From positions 1 to 49,736 of the forward strand of contig CAITBM010000014.1 of NCBI GenBank assembly GCA_903890485.1: a DNA stretch of 49,736 nucleotides, in the 5' to 3' direction. Source of the DNA: an uncultured Opitutaceae bacterium (GTDB lineage Bacteria; Verrucomicrobiota; Verrucomicrobiia; Opitutales; Opitutaceae). Under the pieces are notes generated by a model, which saw only the letters and a list, made by a program, of their open reading frames with translations, was not told where the DNA came from and did no database searches. How positions within the stretch are numbered: the stretch's first letter is position 1; each line of letters starts with the position of its first letter. Made by a program: the position numbers and the translations under genes. Below are positions 26,601-34,189 of the stretch, one piece after another.

Positions 26601-26707
26601 GTTGAGCTAGGTTTGCGGTTTGTCGGCCGCCCTCAACCTGAATCTTCGCAACACCCGGGAGCGGAAAACCTTCGCCAAAGGCGGACGTTTGCCGCAATTG
26701 TGTACAA
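26601..26707. promoter_or_regulatory. Divergent intergenic region
   Basis: This 107-base gap lies between the divergent starts of the FAD oxidoreductase (minus) and the small membrane-anchored protein (plus). It must carry promoters for both directions if the genes are transcribed from here, including the long operon from 26708. I see no convincing -35/-10 pair, operator or riboswitch in it, so it is listed by position only. Confidence 0.35.
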
Positions 26708-27202
26708 ATGAAGTGGGTAATAGTCGCCATTGTCGCCGGTCTCCTGTGCGCGTTTGTCATTTTCCAGCTAGAGTCCGTCAAGACCACGTATGTCAACGGA
26801 TTACCTCCCTACACGAACCTGCCGGGCAGGGAGTTTATTCTGCAAAGGGACTGTTACGTGTTCAAGTTCAAGGACCATGACACCAGCTGGCCCCTGATTG
26901 CCTCAAGTGATTCTGTTCCTGCCCTCCCGGCGGAGGTCAAACCCTCCAATGTCGGTGCCGAACTACCGACCGTCCGTATCCTTGATGTCCTCAAGGTCGG
27001 CGACCGCTTCCGGATCGTCTCAGTCAGAAAGGACGTGAGCCGTAAGGAGACGCGAGTCACCTTTGAGATCCTCCTCCATGATGAGTCCTCCAGAAAATAT
27101 CCCCGGCTGGACGCCTTCTGGATCCTCGACCATTCGCCTGAGAACGTGGGTGCGGCTCCTAAAATTATCACGGCCTACGCGGTGCCTCAGGCAAAAGAGT
27201 AA
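26708..27202 (+). CDS. Small membrane-anchored protein of unknown function
   Basis: A 164-residue protein with one N-terminal hydrophobic helix (WVIVAIVAGLLCAFVIFQL) and no clear lipobox in the standard position, so it is probably an inner-membrane anchored periplasmic protein. The remainder looks like a small beta-rich domain: LPGREFILQRDCYVFKFKD, then VGDRFRIVSVRKDV and VTFEILLHDES. I do not recognise a family. It is the first gene of the plus-strand operon that makes amino sugars; its TAA stop directly abuts the ATG of the SDR gene. A role as an accessory or scaffold protein is possible but has no support in the sequence. Confidence 0.7.
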   Translation: MKWVIVAIVAGLLCAFVIFQLESVKTTYVNGLPPYTNLPGREFILQRDCYVFKFKDHDTSWPLIASSDSVPALPAEVKPSNVGAELPTVRILDVLKVGDRFRIVSVRKDVSRKETRVTFEILLHDESSRKYPRLDAFWILDHSPENVGAAPKIITAYAVPQAKE

Positions 27203-28027
27203 ATGAAAATCGTCGTCACCGGATCTAGCACTGGAATTGGCAGGGCACTCACCTTGCGCCTCATCAGCGAGGGACATAGCGTCTGGGGCCTCGCCCGCTC
27301 GGACCAGTCCGATTTCGTAGCGGCCCAGAAGGGTGCGTTTTTTGCCACGCGCTGCGACGTCGGCAGCTGGGAGCAGGTGGAGCGCGCGGCTGCCGAGGTG
27401 GCCGCGGTGTGGGCAGAGGTAGATGGGCTTGTGTGCTGTGCCGGCTCGCAGGGCGAGGTCGGTCCCGCGGTAAGGGCCAATCCCAAGCGCTGGAGCGACA
27501 CCGTCCGGGTCAATCTGGACGGGACCTTCAATGCCGTGCGGGCCTTTCATTCCTTTCTCTTTCGGGCCAAGCGCCGGGCAAAGATCGTGTGCTTCTCCGG
27601 CGGCGGGGCGACCAAGAGCCGCGCCAATTTTTCAGCGTACGGCGTCGCAAAGACGGCGATCGTGCGTCTGGTCGAGACCATCGCCGAGGAGGAGCGCGAG
27701 GCTCCCCTCGATATCAACGCCGTCGCACCCGGCGCTATCGCGACCCGCCTGACGGACGAGGTGATCGCCCTAGGGCCCGACATTGCCGGCGCGGCCGAGT
27801 TTGAGGCCGCCCTCAAGCAAAAGGCGGGGGGCGGTGCCTCGCTCGAGACCGCCCTGGACCTGGTCGAATGGCTCCTATCGCCCAAGAGTGACGGAATCAG
27901 CGGCAAACTCCTGAGCGCACCCTGGGATCCGTGGCAGGGACTGGGCCAGCATACCGCAAACCTTGCTCGGAGCGATATCTACACGCTCCGCCGCATCGTG
28001 CCCGAGGACCGCGGATTCAAATTCTGA
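27203..28027 (+). CDS. Short-chain dehydrogenase/reductase (classical SDR)
   Basis: A 274-residue oxidoreductase with the classical TGSSTGIGRAL cofactor motif at residues 6-16, the CCAGSQG strand corresponding to the NNAG-type motif, and a catalytic triad of Ser (about 132, FSGGGATK), Tyr (about 146) and Lys (about 150) in AYGVAK. It probably reduces or oxidises a keto-sugar intermediate, because it heads a chain of nucleotide-sugar genes. The start codon follows the previous stop with no gap, and the next gene begins two bases after its stop. NAD versus NADP preference cannot be decided safely. Confidence 0.85.
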   Translation: MKIVVTGSSTGIGRALTLRLISEGHSVWGLARSDQSDFVAAQKGAFFATRCDVGSWEQVERAAAEVAAVWAEVDGLVCCAGSQGEVGPAVRANPKRWSDTVRVNLDGTFNAVRAFHSFLFRAKRRAKIVCFSGGGATKSRANFSAYGVAKTAIVRLVETIAEEEREAPLDINAVAPGAIATRLTDEVIALGPDIAGAAEFEAALKQKAGGGASLETALDLVEWLLSPKSDGISGKLLSAPWDPWQGLGQHTANLARSDIYTLRRIVPEDRGFKF

Positions 28028-28029
28028 CC

Positions 28030-29046
28030 ATGAAAGGAATCGCCATCGTCGGGTACGGGTACTGGGGACCCAAGCTCGCTCGGAATTTCCTGCAGCACGG
28101 CGGCTTTGGCCGCGTCGTGGTCTGTGAGGAGGATCCGTCTCGTCTGGCAAGGGCGAAGGGTGAATGCCCCGGCGTCGAGACGTCCGGTAGCTTCCTCGAT
28201 ATGCTGGCAGACACCTCGATTGAGGCCGTCGCCCTCGCAACCCCGGTGGCCACACACTATCCTTTGGCCCTCGCGGCGCTTCGCGCCGGCAAACACGTCC
28301 TCGTCGAGAAGCCCCTCGCAACGCAGTCGGCCGAAGCCGAGGAGCTAATCCGGGTCGCCGCCGCGGCGAAACGGATCCTTATGGTCGACCACACGTTCGT
28401 CTACCACCCGGCGGTCCAGAGGATTCGGGCACTGATACAGTCCGGCGAGGTCGGAACGTTGAACTACATCGACTCCACCCGCATCAACTTGGGCCTCTTC
28501 CAACATGATGTGAACGTGATCTGGGACCTGGCCGTCCATGACGTCGCGATCATCAATTTCCTGACTTCCGAAAGGCCCGAGGTCGTCCAGGCAATCGGAT
28601 CGGCTCATCCTCCCGGTCCGCTCGCGAGCATCGGCATCCTCGCGCTCCGCTACCCTTCCGGGCTCTTCGTGCACATCAATTGCTCCTGGGTGTCCCCGGT
28701 AAAGATCCGGCACATCCTGATAGGGGGAGACAGGAAAATGATTGTCTATGATGACCTGAATGCGAACGAACCGGTCAAGATCTACGACTCCGGTGTCGTT
28801 GCCCGAAGCGATGAGGAGCGAAACCGGCTGATGTACGAGTATCGCACAGGGGATGTTTACTCGCCTAAGATAGCGGCGAAGGAGGCCCTCTCAAACTTGG
28901 TCTCCGAGTTCGTGTCGGCGATACGGGAAGGCAAGCCGCCGGTTTCCGACGGGCGCTTTGGCGCCGACACGGTTAAAATCCTTGAGGCCGCTCAGCGCTC
29001 AGCTAGCAGTGGGGGTTCCGAAATCCGACTCGAATGGAAATTCTAA
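28030..29046 (+). CDS. Gfo/Idh/MocA-family sugar oxidoreductase (WbpB/WlbA-like)
   Basis: A 338-residue protein. The NAD-binding GYGYWGPKLARNF is at residues 8-20, the conserved EKPLA at 93-97, the HTFVYHPAV strand near 120 and the WDLAVHDVAI active-site region near 165. WbpB/WlbA members oxidise the C3 hydroxyl of UDP-GlcNAc-uronate before transamination, and an acetyltransferase and an aminotransferase are next to it here, exactly as in that pathway. I placed the start at ATG 28030, two bases after the SDR stop; the open frame extends upstream inside that gene. The exact substrate is inferred from neighbours only. Confidence 0.85.
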   Translation: MKGIAIVGYGYWGPKLARNFLQHGGFGRVVVCEEDPSRLARAKGECPGVETSGSFLDMLADTSIEAVALATPVATHYPLALAALRAGKHVLVEKPLATQSAEAEELIRVAAAAKRILMVDHTFVYHPAVQRIRALIQSGEVGTLNYIDSTRINLGLFQHDVNVIWDLAVHDVAIINFLTSERPEVVQAIGSAHPPGPLASIGILALRYPSGLFVHINCSWVSPVKIRHILIGGDRKMIVYDDLNANEPVKIYDSGVVARSDEERNRLMYEYRTGDVYSPKIAAKEALSNLVSEFVSAIREGKPPVSDGRFGADTVKILEAAQRSASSGGSEIRLEWKF

Positions 29047-29531
29047 ACGAGGACAGTCCACGTCGCTCCCTGGTGAATGTCCGGGTGGGAAAAGGCGTGC
29101 GCTTCTTTAATTTCGTAAACGCCTATGGCTGCGAGGTCGGTGACAACTCTAAAATCGGCAGCTTTGTCGAGATCCAGAAGAACGCGCGCATCGGGCGCAA
29201 CTGCAAGATTTCGAGCCACAGCTTCGTCTGCGAGGGCGTCGTGATCGAGGACGAGGTCTTCGTGGGCCACCATGTCTCCTTCATCAACGACAAGTTTCCC
29301 AGGGCCGCCAACCCTGACGGCTCGCTCCAGACCGAGAGTGACTGGAGGGTGGAAGCGACCCTCGTAAGGAAGGGCGCCTCGATCGGCACGGGCTCGACGA
29401 TCCTTTGCGGCGTCACGATCGGCGAGAATGCGATTGTCGGTGCAGGCAGCGTCGTCACCCGGGATGTCCCCAGTTCAGCTATCGTTGCGGGCAACCCCGC
29501 CAGGCTACTTGAGAAGGGAGCTTCCCGTTGA
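29034..29531 (+). CDS. Left-handed beta-helix N-acetyltransferase (WbpD/WlbB-like)
   Basis: A 165-residue hexapeptide-repeat acyltransferase. Repeats run through VRVGKGVRFFNFVNAYGC, IGSFVEIQKNARIGRNC and IGTGSTILCGVTIGENAIVG, followed by the usual VTRDVPSSAIVAGNPARLL end. A loop near residues 85-105 (NDKFPRAANPDG) matches the WbpD/WlbB type. Those enzymes acetylate the 3-amino group of a UDP-diaminouronate; QdtC-type dTDP-amino sugar acetylases are also similar. The gene overlaps the preceding oxidoreductase by 13 bases and the next by four, so the three are translationally coupled. Confidence 0.87.
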   Translation: MEILNEDSPRRSLVNVRVGKGVRFFNFVNAYGCEVGDNSKIGSFVEIQKNARIGRNCKISSHSFVCEGVVIEDEVFVGHHVSFINDKFPRAANPDGSLQTESDWRVEATLVRKGASIGTGSTILCGVTIGENAIVGAGSVVTRDVPSSAIVAGNPARLLEKGASR

Positions 29532-30631
29532 ACGTACCCTACCTGGACCTACCCGCACAGATTCGCTCGATTCGCCCTGCGCTCGACGCCGCGATCGCCC
29601 GGACACTCGACACCTGCTCCTTCTGCCTCGGGCCGGACGTAGTCCAATTCGAAAAGGCCTTCGCCGCCTACGTGGGATCGAAGCACTGCATCGGATTCAA
29701 CAGCGGCACGTCGGCGTTGCATGTCGCGATGCGCATCCTCGACATAGGGCCGGGGGACGAGGTGATCACAACCCCCTTCACCTTCATCGCGACAAGCTGG
29801 GCCATCGACTACGTCGGGGCCAAGCCCGTGTACGTCGACATCGACGAGCAGACGATGAACCTCGACGTCCGACTTCTGGAAAAGGCGATCACCATAAGGA
29901 CTAAGGCCGTGATGCCTGTGCACCTGTTCGGGCATCCTTTCGATGTCGATCCCGTCCTTGAGATTTGCCGCAGGCACGGACTCCCACTGGTTGAGGACGC
30001 AGCTCAAGCCCACGGCGCTACCTACAAGGGTAAAACGGTTGGGGCTTTCGGCGTAATGTCCGGCTTCAGCTTCTATCCAGGCAAGAACTTGGGCGCCTGC
30101 GGCGAGGGTGGCGCCCTCCTCACGGACCGTTCCGACTTTGCGAAGCGCGCCGCGAGCCTCAGAGAGCACGGCAGCTCAGTGCGCTACTTCCACGACGAGG
30201 TGGGCTACAACTACAGGATGGAAGGGATCCAGGGGGCGGTCCTGAACGTAAAGCTCCCTCACATGGGCGAATGGACGGCAAGGCGCCGAGCGATCGCCCA
30301 CCGTTACCACGCGCTCCTTGCAGGGACGCCGCTCGTCCTGCCTCGCGAGGCCCCTAATTGCGAGAGCGTGTTCCACTTGTACGTGGCGAGGCACCCGAAG
30401 CGGGACCAACTGAAGGAATTCCTGCAGGCAAAGGGAATCGGAACCGCCCTCCACTATCCTAAGACCCTGCACCTCCAGAAGTGCTTCGAAAAGCTGGGCT
30501 ACAAGGCGGGCGACTTCCCTGTTTCGGAGCGCGCGGCCGATGGCTGCATCAGCCTGCCTGTCTTCCCCCAGATGACCGACGAGCAGGTCGACTACGTTGC
30601 GGCAATGATCTGCGAATTCAAAGGCTGGTAG
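29528..30631 (+). CDS. DegT/DnrJ/EryC1/StrS aminotransferase (WbpE-like)
   Basis: A 367-residue PLP-dependent sugar aminotransferase. It starts with PYLDLPAQIRSIRPALD, then has GFNSGTSALHVAM, DEVITTPFTFIATSWA, VEDAAQAHGATY and the PLP lysine in SFYPGKNLGACGEGG. In the WbpB-E-D route this enzyme aminates the 3-keto sugar, matching the neighbouring oxidoreductase and acetyltransferase. The start is TTG 29528, overlapping the previous stop as TTGA; this rare start fits the coupled arrangement. The next gene follows after two bases. Which nucleotide sugar is used is inferred from the context. Confidence 0.9.
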   Translation: MNVPYLDLPAQIRSIRPALDAAIARTLDTCSFCLGPDVVQFEKAFAAYVGSKHCIGFNSGTSALHVAMRILDIGPGDEVITTPFTFIATSWAIDYVGAKPVYVDIDEQTMNLDVRLLEKAITIRTKAVMPVHLFGHPFDVDPVLEICRRHGLPLVEDAAQAHGATYKGKTVGAFGVMSGFSFYPGKNLGACGEGGALLTDRSDFAKRAASLREHGSSVRYFHDEVGYNYRMEGIQGAVLNVKLPHMGEWTARRRAIAHRYHALLAGTPLVLPREAPNCESVFHLYVARHPKRDQLKEFLQAKGIGTALHYPKTLHLQKCFEKLGYKAGDFPVSERAADGCISLPVFPQMTDEQVDYVAAMICEFKGW

Positions 30632-30633
30632 TT

Positions 30634-31650
30634 TTGAAGATCGCGCAAGCCAACACACGGGTTCTCGTAACCGGCGGCGCCGGTTTCATCGGGTCCCACC
30701 TGGTCGACCACCTAGCCTCGCTCGGATGCAGAGTCACGGTCCTCGACAATTTTAGGAACGGGAAGCGCGAGAACCTCGCCCTTGCCCTGAGCACGGGCCT
30801 CGTAACGGTCATCGAGGGCGACATCACAGACTCCGCCACCTGCGACCGGGTTCTCGGCTCGGGATTCGACGTCACCTACCACCTCGCCTGCCTAGGCGTG
30901 AGGCACTCCCTGCATGACCCCGTCGAAAACCACGAGGTGAACGCGGCGGGGAGCCTTCAGGTCCTGCGGGCCGCCAGGAAGTTCGGCACGGGCCGCTTCG
31001 TCTACATGTCGACCAGCGAAGTCTACGGTGCGGCACTCACCTTTCCCCTGACCGAGCAGGCGACCACTTGGCCCACCACAGTCTACGGGGCTTCGAAGCT
31101 CGCTGGGGAGCACTACGCAGCCGCCTACCACACCTGCTTTGGCCTGCCCGCAATCCGGGTGCGGACGTTCAACAACTACGGGCCGCGCGCCCATTTCGAG
31201 GGGGATTCGGGCGAGGTGATCCCCCGGTTCATCCTCCGCGCGCTTGCCGGCGAGCCTCCGGTTATCTTCGGCGACGGTGGCCACACCCGGGACTTTCTCC
31301 ATGTGAGGGACTGCGCACGGGGTCTCGTCGCTATCGCGGAGTGCGATCAGCTAGTCGGGGACATCGTGAACCTCGGATACGGAGAGGAAACCTCGGTCGC
31401 AACGCTTTCGCGCCTCGTCCTTCGCGCTGTTGGCCGACCCGACCTTGCTCCAGTGCACGGCGCGGAGAGGCCCGGGGACGTCCCCAGGCTTAAGGTTGAT
31501 TCCGGCAAGCTAAAGCAGGCGACCGGTTTCGAGCCCCAAATCACTCTTGATCAGGGCCTAGGTTCTACAGTCGACTACTATCGGAAGCTCTACGAGACCC
31601 AACCCGACTGCCTCGCTCGGATGCAGGTCAAAAACTGGGAAATCGTATGA
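30634..31650 (+). CDS. NAD-dependent sugar epimerase/dehydratase (extended SDR)
   Basis: A 338-residue extended SDR with TGGAGFIGSHLVDHLAS, DNFRNGKRENL, the catalytic STSEVYG/YGASKLAGE set and RTFNNYGPRAHFEGDSG. The NNYGPR pattern and the RDFLHVRDCARG region are typical of 4,6-dehydratase and 4-epimerase members. It probably makes or epimerises a nucleotide 4-keto sugar that feeds the second aminotransferase just downstream. I placed the start at TTG 30634, two bases after the previous stop. The long upstream extension of the frame lies inside the aminotransferase gene and is not used. The stop overlaps the next ATG by four bases. Confidence 0.87.
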   Translation: MKIAQANTRVLVTGGAGFIGSHLVDHLASLGCRVTVLDNFRNGKRENLALALSTGLVTVIEGDITDSATCDRVLGSGFDVTYHLACLGVRHSLHDPVENHEVNAAGSLQVLRAARKFGTGRFVYMSTSEVYGAALTFPLTEQATTWPTTVYGASKLAGEHYAAAYHTCFGLPAIRVRTFNNYGPRAHFEGDSGEVIPRFILRALAGEPPVIFGDGGHTRDFLHVRDCARGLVAIAECDQLVGDIVNLGYGEETSVATLSRLVLRAVGRPDLAPVHGAERPGDVPRLKVDSGKLKQATGFEPQITLDQGLGSTVDYYRKLYETQPDCLARMQVKNWEIV

Positions 31651-32780
31651 TCCCCGTCGCCAAACCAGAGCTTGGCGAGGAGGAGATCGCCCTCGTGGCG
31701 GAAACAATCCGAAGTGGCTGGATCACCCAGGGGCCGAGGGTCGCCGAGTTTGAACAGGCATTTGCGGCAAGGGTCGGCGCCCGTCATGCGGTCGCCGTTT
31801 CCAACTGCACGACCGCCTTGCATTGCAGCCTTATCGCGGCTGGCGTTGGAGCGGGCGACGAGGTCATCGTGACACCGCACAGCTACATCGCGACCTCGAA
31901 TGCTATCCTCTACTGCGGCGCCAGGCCCGTGTTTGTCGACATCGATCCTGCGACGCTTAACATGGATCCGCTCCGGGTTGCTAAAGCGCTGACCCACCGC
32001 ACGAAGGCGATCATGGTCGTCCACCAGGTGGGCCGGCCCTCAGACTTGGAAGCCCTTGCCGGCATCGCCGCCGCGCGTGGCCTCAAGCTAATTGAGGACG
32101 CCGCTTGCGCGATCGGCAGCACCTATCATGGCAGGCCGATCGGCGACAACTGCTACGCGCCTCTCGTCTGCTTCAGTTTCCATCCGCGGAAGGTGATTAG
32201 CACCGGGGACGGGGGAATGATCACGACCGGCGACCCGGTGTTGGCCAGCCACCTGAGGCTCTTGCGGCAACATGGGATGTCGGTGAACGACCTCGAGCGC
32301 CACAAATCGAAGACCGTGGTGACCGAGACCTACCCTATTCTTGGCTACAATTACCGCTTAACTGATGTCCAGGCGGCGATCGGTCTGGCGCAACTTGCCC
32401 GCCTCGACGGGATCATCATGCGGAGGCGGTCGATCGCCGCCAACTATGACGCCGCCTTTGCGGGGTTGCCCGGCATAGGGCTTTTTGCCGAGCCACCTGG
32501 CGCCCGGTGGAACCACCAGACTTATTTGATTCGGATGCTTGGCGCGTCGGTCAAGAAACGGGACGACTTTATGCAAGCTCTTCTTGAGGAAGGTATTGCG
32601 ACCCGGAGAGGAATCATGTCGATCCACCGCGAGGCGTCCTACATCTCCCGCTTCGGGCAGCAGTCGTTCCCCGAGAGCGAACAGGCAAGCGACCAATGCG
32701 TATGCTTGCCACTCTACGCACAGATGGGCGACGCTGACATCGCCAAAGTCTGCTCGGCTGTGCGCAAGCATGCCCCCTAA
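31647..32780 (+). CDS. DegT/DnrJ/EryC1/StrS aminotransferase (second copy)
   Basis: A 377-residue PLP aminotransferase: IPVAKPELGEEEIALVAET at the start, SNCTTALHCSL, GDEVIVTPHSYIATSNA, LIEDAACAIGSTYHG and the PLP lysine in CFSFHPRKVISTGDGGM. The HPRK-type lysine motif differs from the PGKN form of the first copy, so the two enzymes belong to different subfamilies and probably aminate different positions or sugars (for example a 4-keto sugar here). The ATG overlaps the epimerase stop as ATGA. It is followed after nine bases by another acyltransferase, again as an aminotransferase-acetyltransferase pair. Confidence 0.9.
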   Translation: MIPVAKPELGEEEIALVAETIRSGWITQGPRVAEFEQAFAARVGARHAVAVSNCTTALHCSLIAAGVGAGDEVIVTPHSYIATSNAILYCGARPVFVDIDPATLNMDPLRVAKALTHRTKAIMVVHQVGRPSDLEALAGIAAARGLKLIEDAACAIGSTYHGRPIGDNCYAPLVCFSFHPRKVISTGDGGMITTGDPVLASHLRLLRQHGMSVNDLERHKSKTVVTETYPILGYNYRLTDVQAAIGLAQLARLDGIIMRRRSIAANYDAAFAGLPGIGLFAEPPGARWNHQTYLIRMLGASVKKRDDFMQALLEEGIATRRGIMSIHREASYISRFGQQSFPESEQASDQCVCLPLYAQMGDADIAKVCSAVRKHAP

Positions 32781-32800
32781 CCCCTGAAAATGCCCCCTAA
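32770..32800 (+). repeat. 11-bp direct repeat across a stop/start junction
   Basis: ATGCCCCCTAA occurs at 32770-32780, where it ends the aminotransferase (the last TAA is its stop), and again at 32790-32800, where the ATG starts the acyltransferase. The copies are 20 bases apart and read in different frames. A further AACCCCT element recurs nearby. The repeat suggests that the junction arose by a small duplication. Confidence 0.8.
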
Positions 32801-33236
32801 AGCCGCCGAACCCCTACCGGCAAACCCCTACAACCCCCTCTGCTGGATCACCGGAACGCCATCGATCGGCGAGGGTACTTGGATAGGCGCCTTCACCCTG
32901 ATCGACGGCCTGGGCGGCCTCGCGATCGGGCGAGGCTGCAACATCAGCTCCGGCGCACAGATCCTGTCCCATTCTACCGTGCTTCGCTGCGTGAGCGAGC
33001 GGAAGCACGACAAGGTCGATACCAAGCCGACCGAAATCGGGAATTTCGTGTTCATAGGCGCGAACGCTGTCGTGCAGATGGGCGCTCGGATCGGCGACCA
33101 TTCGGTGGTGGGCTCCGGAGCCGTCGTTCTCGAGGATTTTGAAGCCCCACCCTATTCACTGATAGCCGGCGTTCCCGCCCGGGTTGTCCGCAACATCAAG
33201 GGCGAAGTCGATGCGTGCGGCACCCCACTGGCATGA
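32790..33236 (+). CDS. Left-handed beta-helix acyltransferase
   Basis: A 148-residue hexapeptide-repeat transferase with ITGTPSIGEGTWIGAFTLI, LAIGRGCNISSGAQI, a central loop with the likely catalytic His (SHST) and IGANAVVQMGARIGDHSV, ending in LIAGVPARVVRNI. It probably acetylates the amino sugar made by the neighbouring second aminotransferase. It is shorter than the WbpD-like copy upstream and lacks its loop. The start ATG 32790 follows GAAA; its TGA stop overlaps the start of the next glycosyltransferase (ATGA at 33233). Substrate identity is inferred from gene order. Confidence 0.85.
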   Translation: MPPKAAEPLPANPYNPLCWITGTPSIGEGTWIGAFTLIDGLGGLAIGRGCNISSGAQILSHSTVLRCVSERKHDKVDTKPTEIGNFVFIGANAVVQMGARIGDHSVVGSGAVVLEDFEAPPYSLIAGVPARVVRNIKGEVDACGTPLA

Positions 33237-34174
33237 GTGCGACGCTGCCCAAACTCTCCATCGTCGTTGCGGCCTACAACGAGGAGGGAAACCTCCCCCT
33301 TCTGTTCGCCCGCATCCGAGCGCTCGACTGGTCCGGCCTTGGCCTCGCCCCCGAGATTGTCTTTGTCGACGACCATTCAAGCGACTCGACCGCCACGATC
33401 CTAGCAGATTTTGCGGCCACGGATCCGCGGATCAAGGTGCTGCGCTTCTCGAAGAATTTCGGCAGCCACAAGGCTTTCACCGCGGGCTTGGAACATTGCA
33501 CCGGCGACGCCGCGGTGATCCTCGCCGCCGACCTGCAGGATCCTCCAGAGACCGTCCCTCTCCTCGTTGAGAAATGGCGCTCAGGCGCTCGCGTCGTGTG
33601 GGCAGTGCGCGCGGACAGGCCGGGTGAATCCACAGTGACCCAGCTCCTGTCGAGACTCTACTACCTTCTCATGAGGCGTTTTGCCGAGGTCCAGCCTCCC
33701 CAGAAGGGAGCGGATTTTCTACTTGTAGACCGATGCGTGCTCGACGAGCTGCGCCGCGCCCCGGAGAAGCACACTTCGATCCTCTCGCTAATCCAGTGGA
33801 TGGGCTTCGACCAGGAACAAATTACCTACACCAAGGCCGAGCGCCACAGCGGCAGATCGAAATGGACCCTGCGGAAGAAGCTCAAGCTGGCAGTGGATTC
33901 ATTTGTAAGTTTTTCCTACGCGCCGGTTCGCTTAGCATCCGCTAGCGGGCTCCTGTTTGCGGTGAGCGGTTTCATCTACGCCGCGGTGATCGCGGTCCGG
34001 GCAATCGCCCTCGGCAGCCCGGTGCAAGGCTGGTCCTCGATGATGTGCGTGCTCCTCATCGTTTCGGGCGTTCAACTAGTGATGCTTGGGATTCTGGGGG
34101 AATACCTGTGGCGAACGTTTGACGAGACGCGGGGACGGCCCCGTTACATCGTAGAGAAACGAATCAACCTCTAG
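33233..34174 (+). CDS. GtrB-like polyprenyl-phosphate glycosyltransferase (GT2, two C-terminal TMs)
   Basis: A 313-residue enzyme: a GT2 domain with LSIVVAAYNEEGNLPLLFA, the canonical FVDDHSSDST nucleotide motif, FSKNFGSHKAFTAGLEH and the metal motif AADLQDPPE. Two hydrophobic helices (about 225-290) and the typical LGILGEYLWRTFDETRGRPRY end follow. It likely transfers a sugar from UDP or a similar donor to undecaprenyl phosphate. Unlike the copy at 18867, its nucleotide motif is standard. I chose ATG 33233, which overlaps the previous stop. It is followed after 15 bases by the 1377-residue membrane protein, which may use its product in the periplasm. Confidence 0.9.
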   Translation: MSATLPKLSIVVAAYNEEGNLPLLFARIRALDWSGLGLAPEIVFVDDHSSDSTATILADFAATDPRIKVLRFSKNFGSHKAFTAGLEHCTGDAAVILAADLQDPPETVPLLVEKWRSGARVVWAVRADRPGESTVTQLLSRLYYLLMRRFAEVQPPQKGADFLLVDRCVLDELRRAPEKHTSILSLIQWMGFDQEQITYTKAERHSGRSKWTLRKKLKLAVDSFVSFSYAPVRLASASGLLFAVSGFIYAAVIAVRAIALGSPVQGWSSMMCVLLIVSGVQLVMLGILGEYLWRTFDETRGRPRYIVEKRINL

Positions 34175-34189
34175 GTAGCCACCCCGCCG

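Noticed and set aside
30481-30633. An upstream ATG start for the epimerase at 30634
   Set aside because: The extra 51 codons lie within the aminotransferase gene and do not resemble any SDR; the Rossmann motif belongs near the N-terminus.
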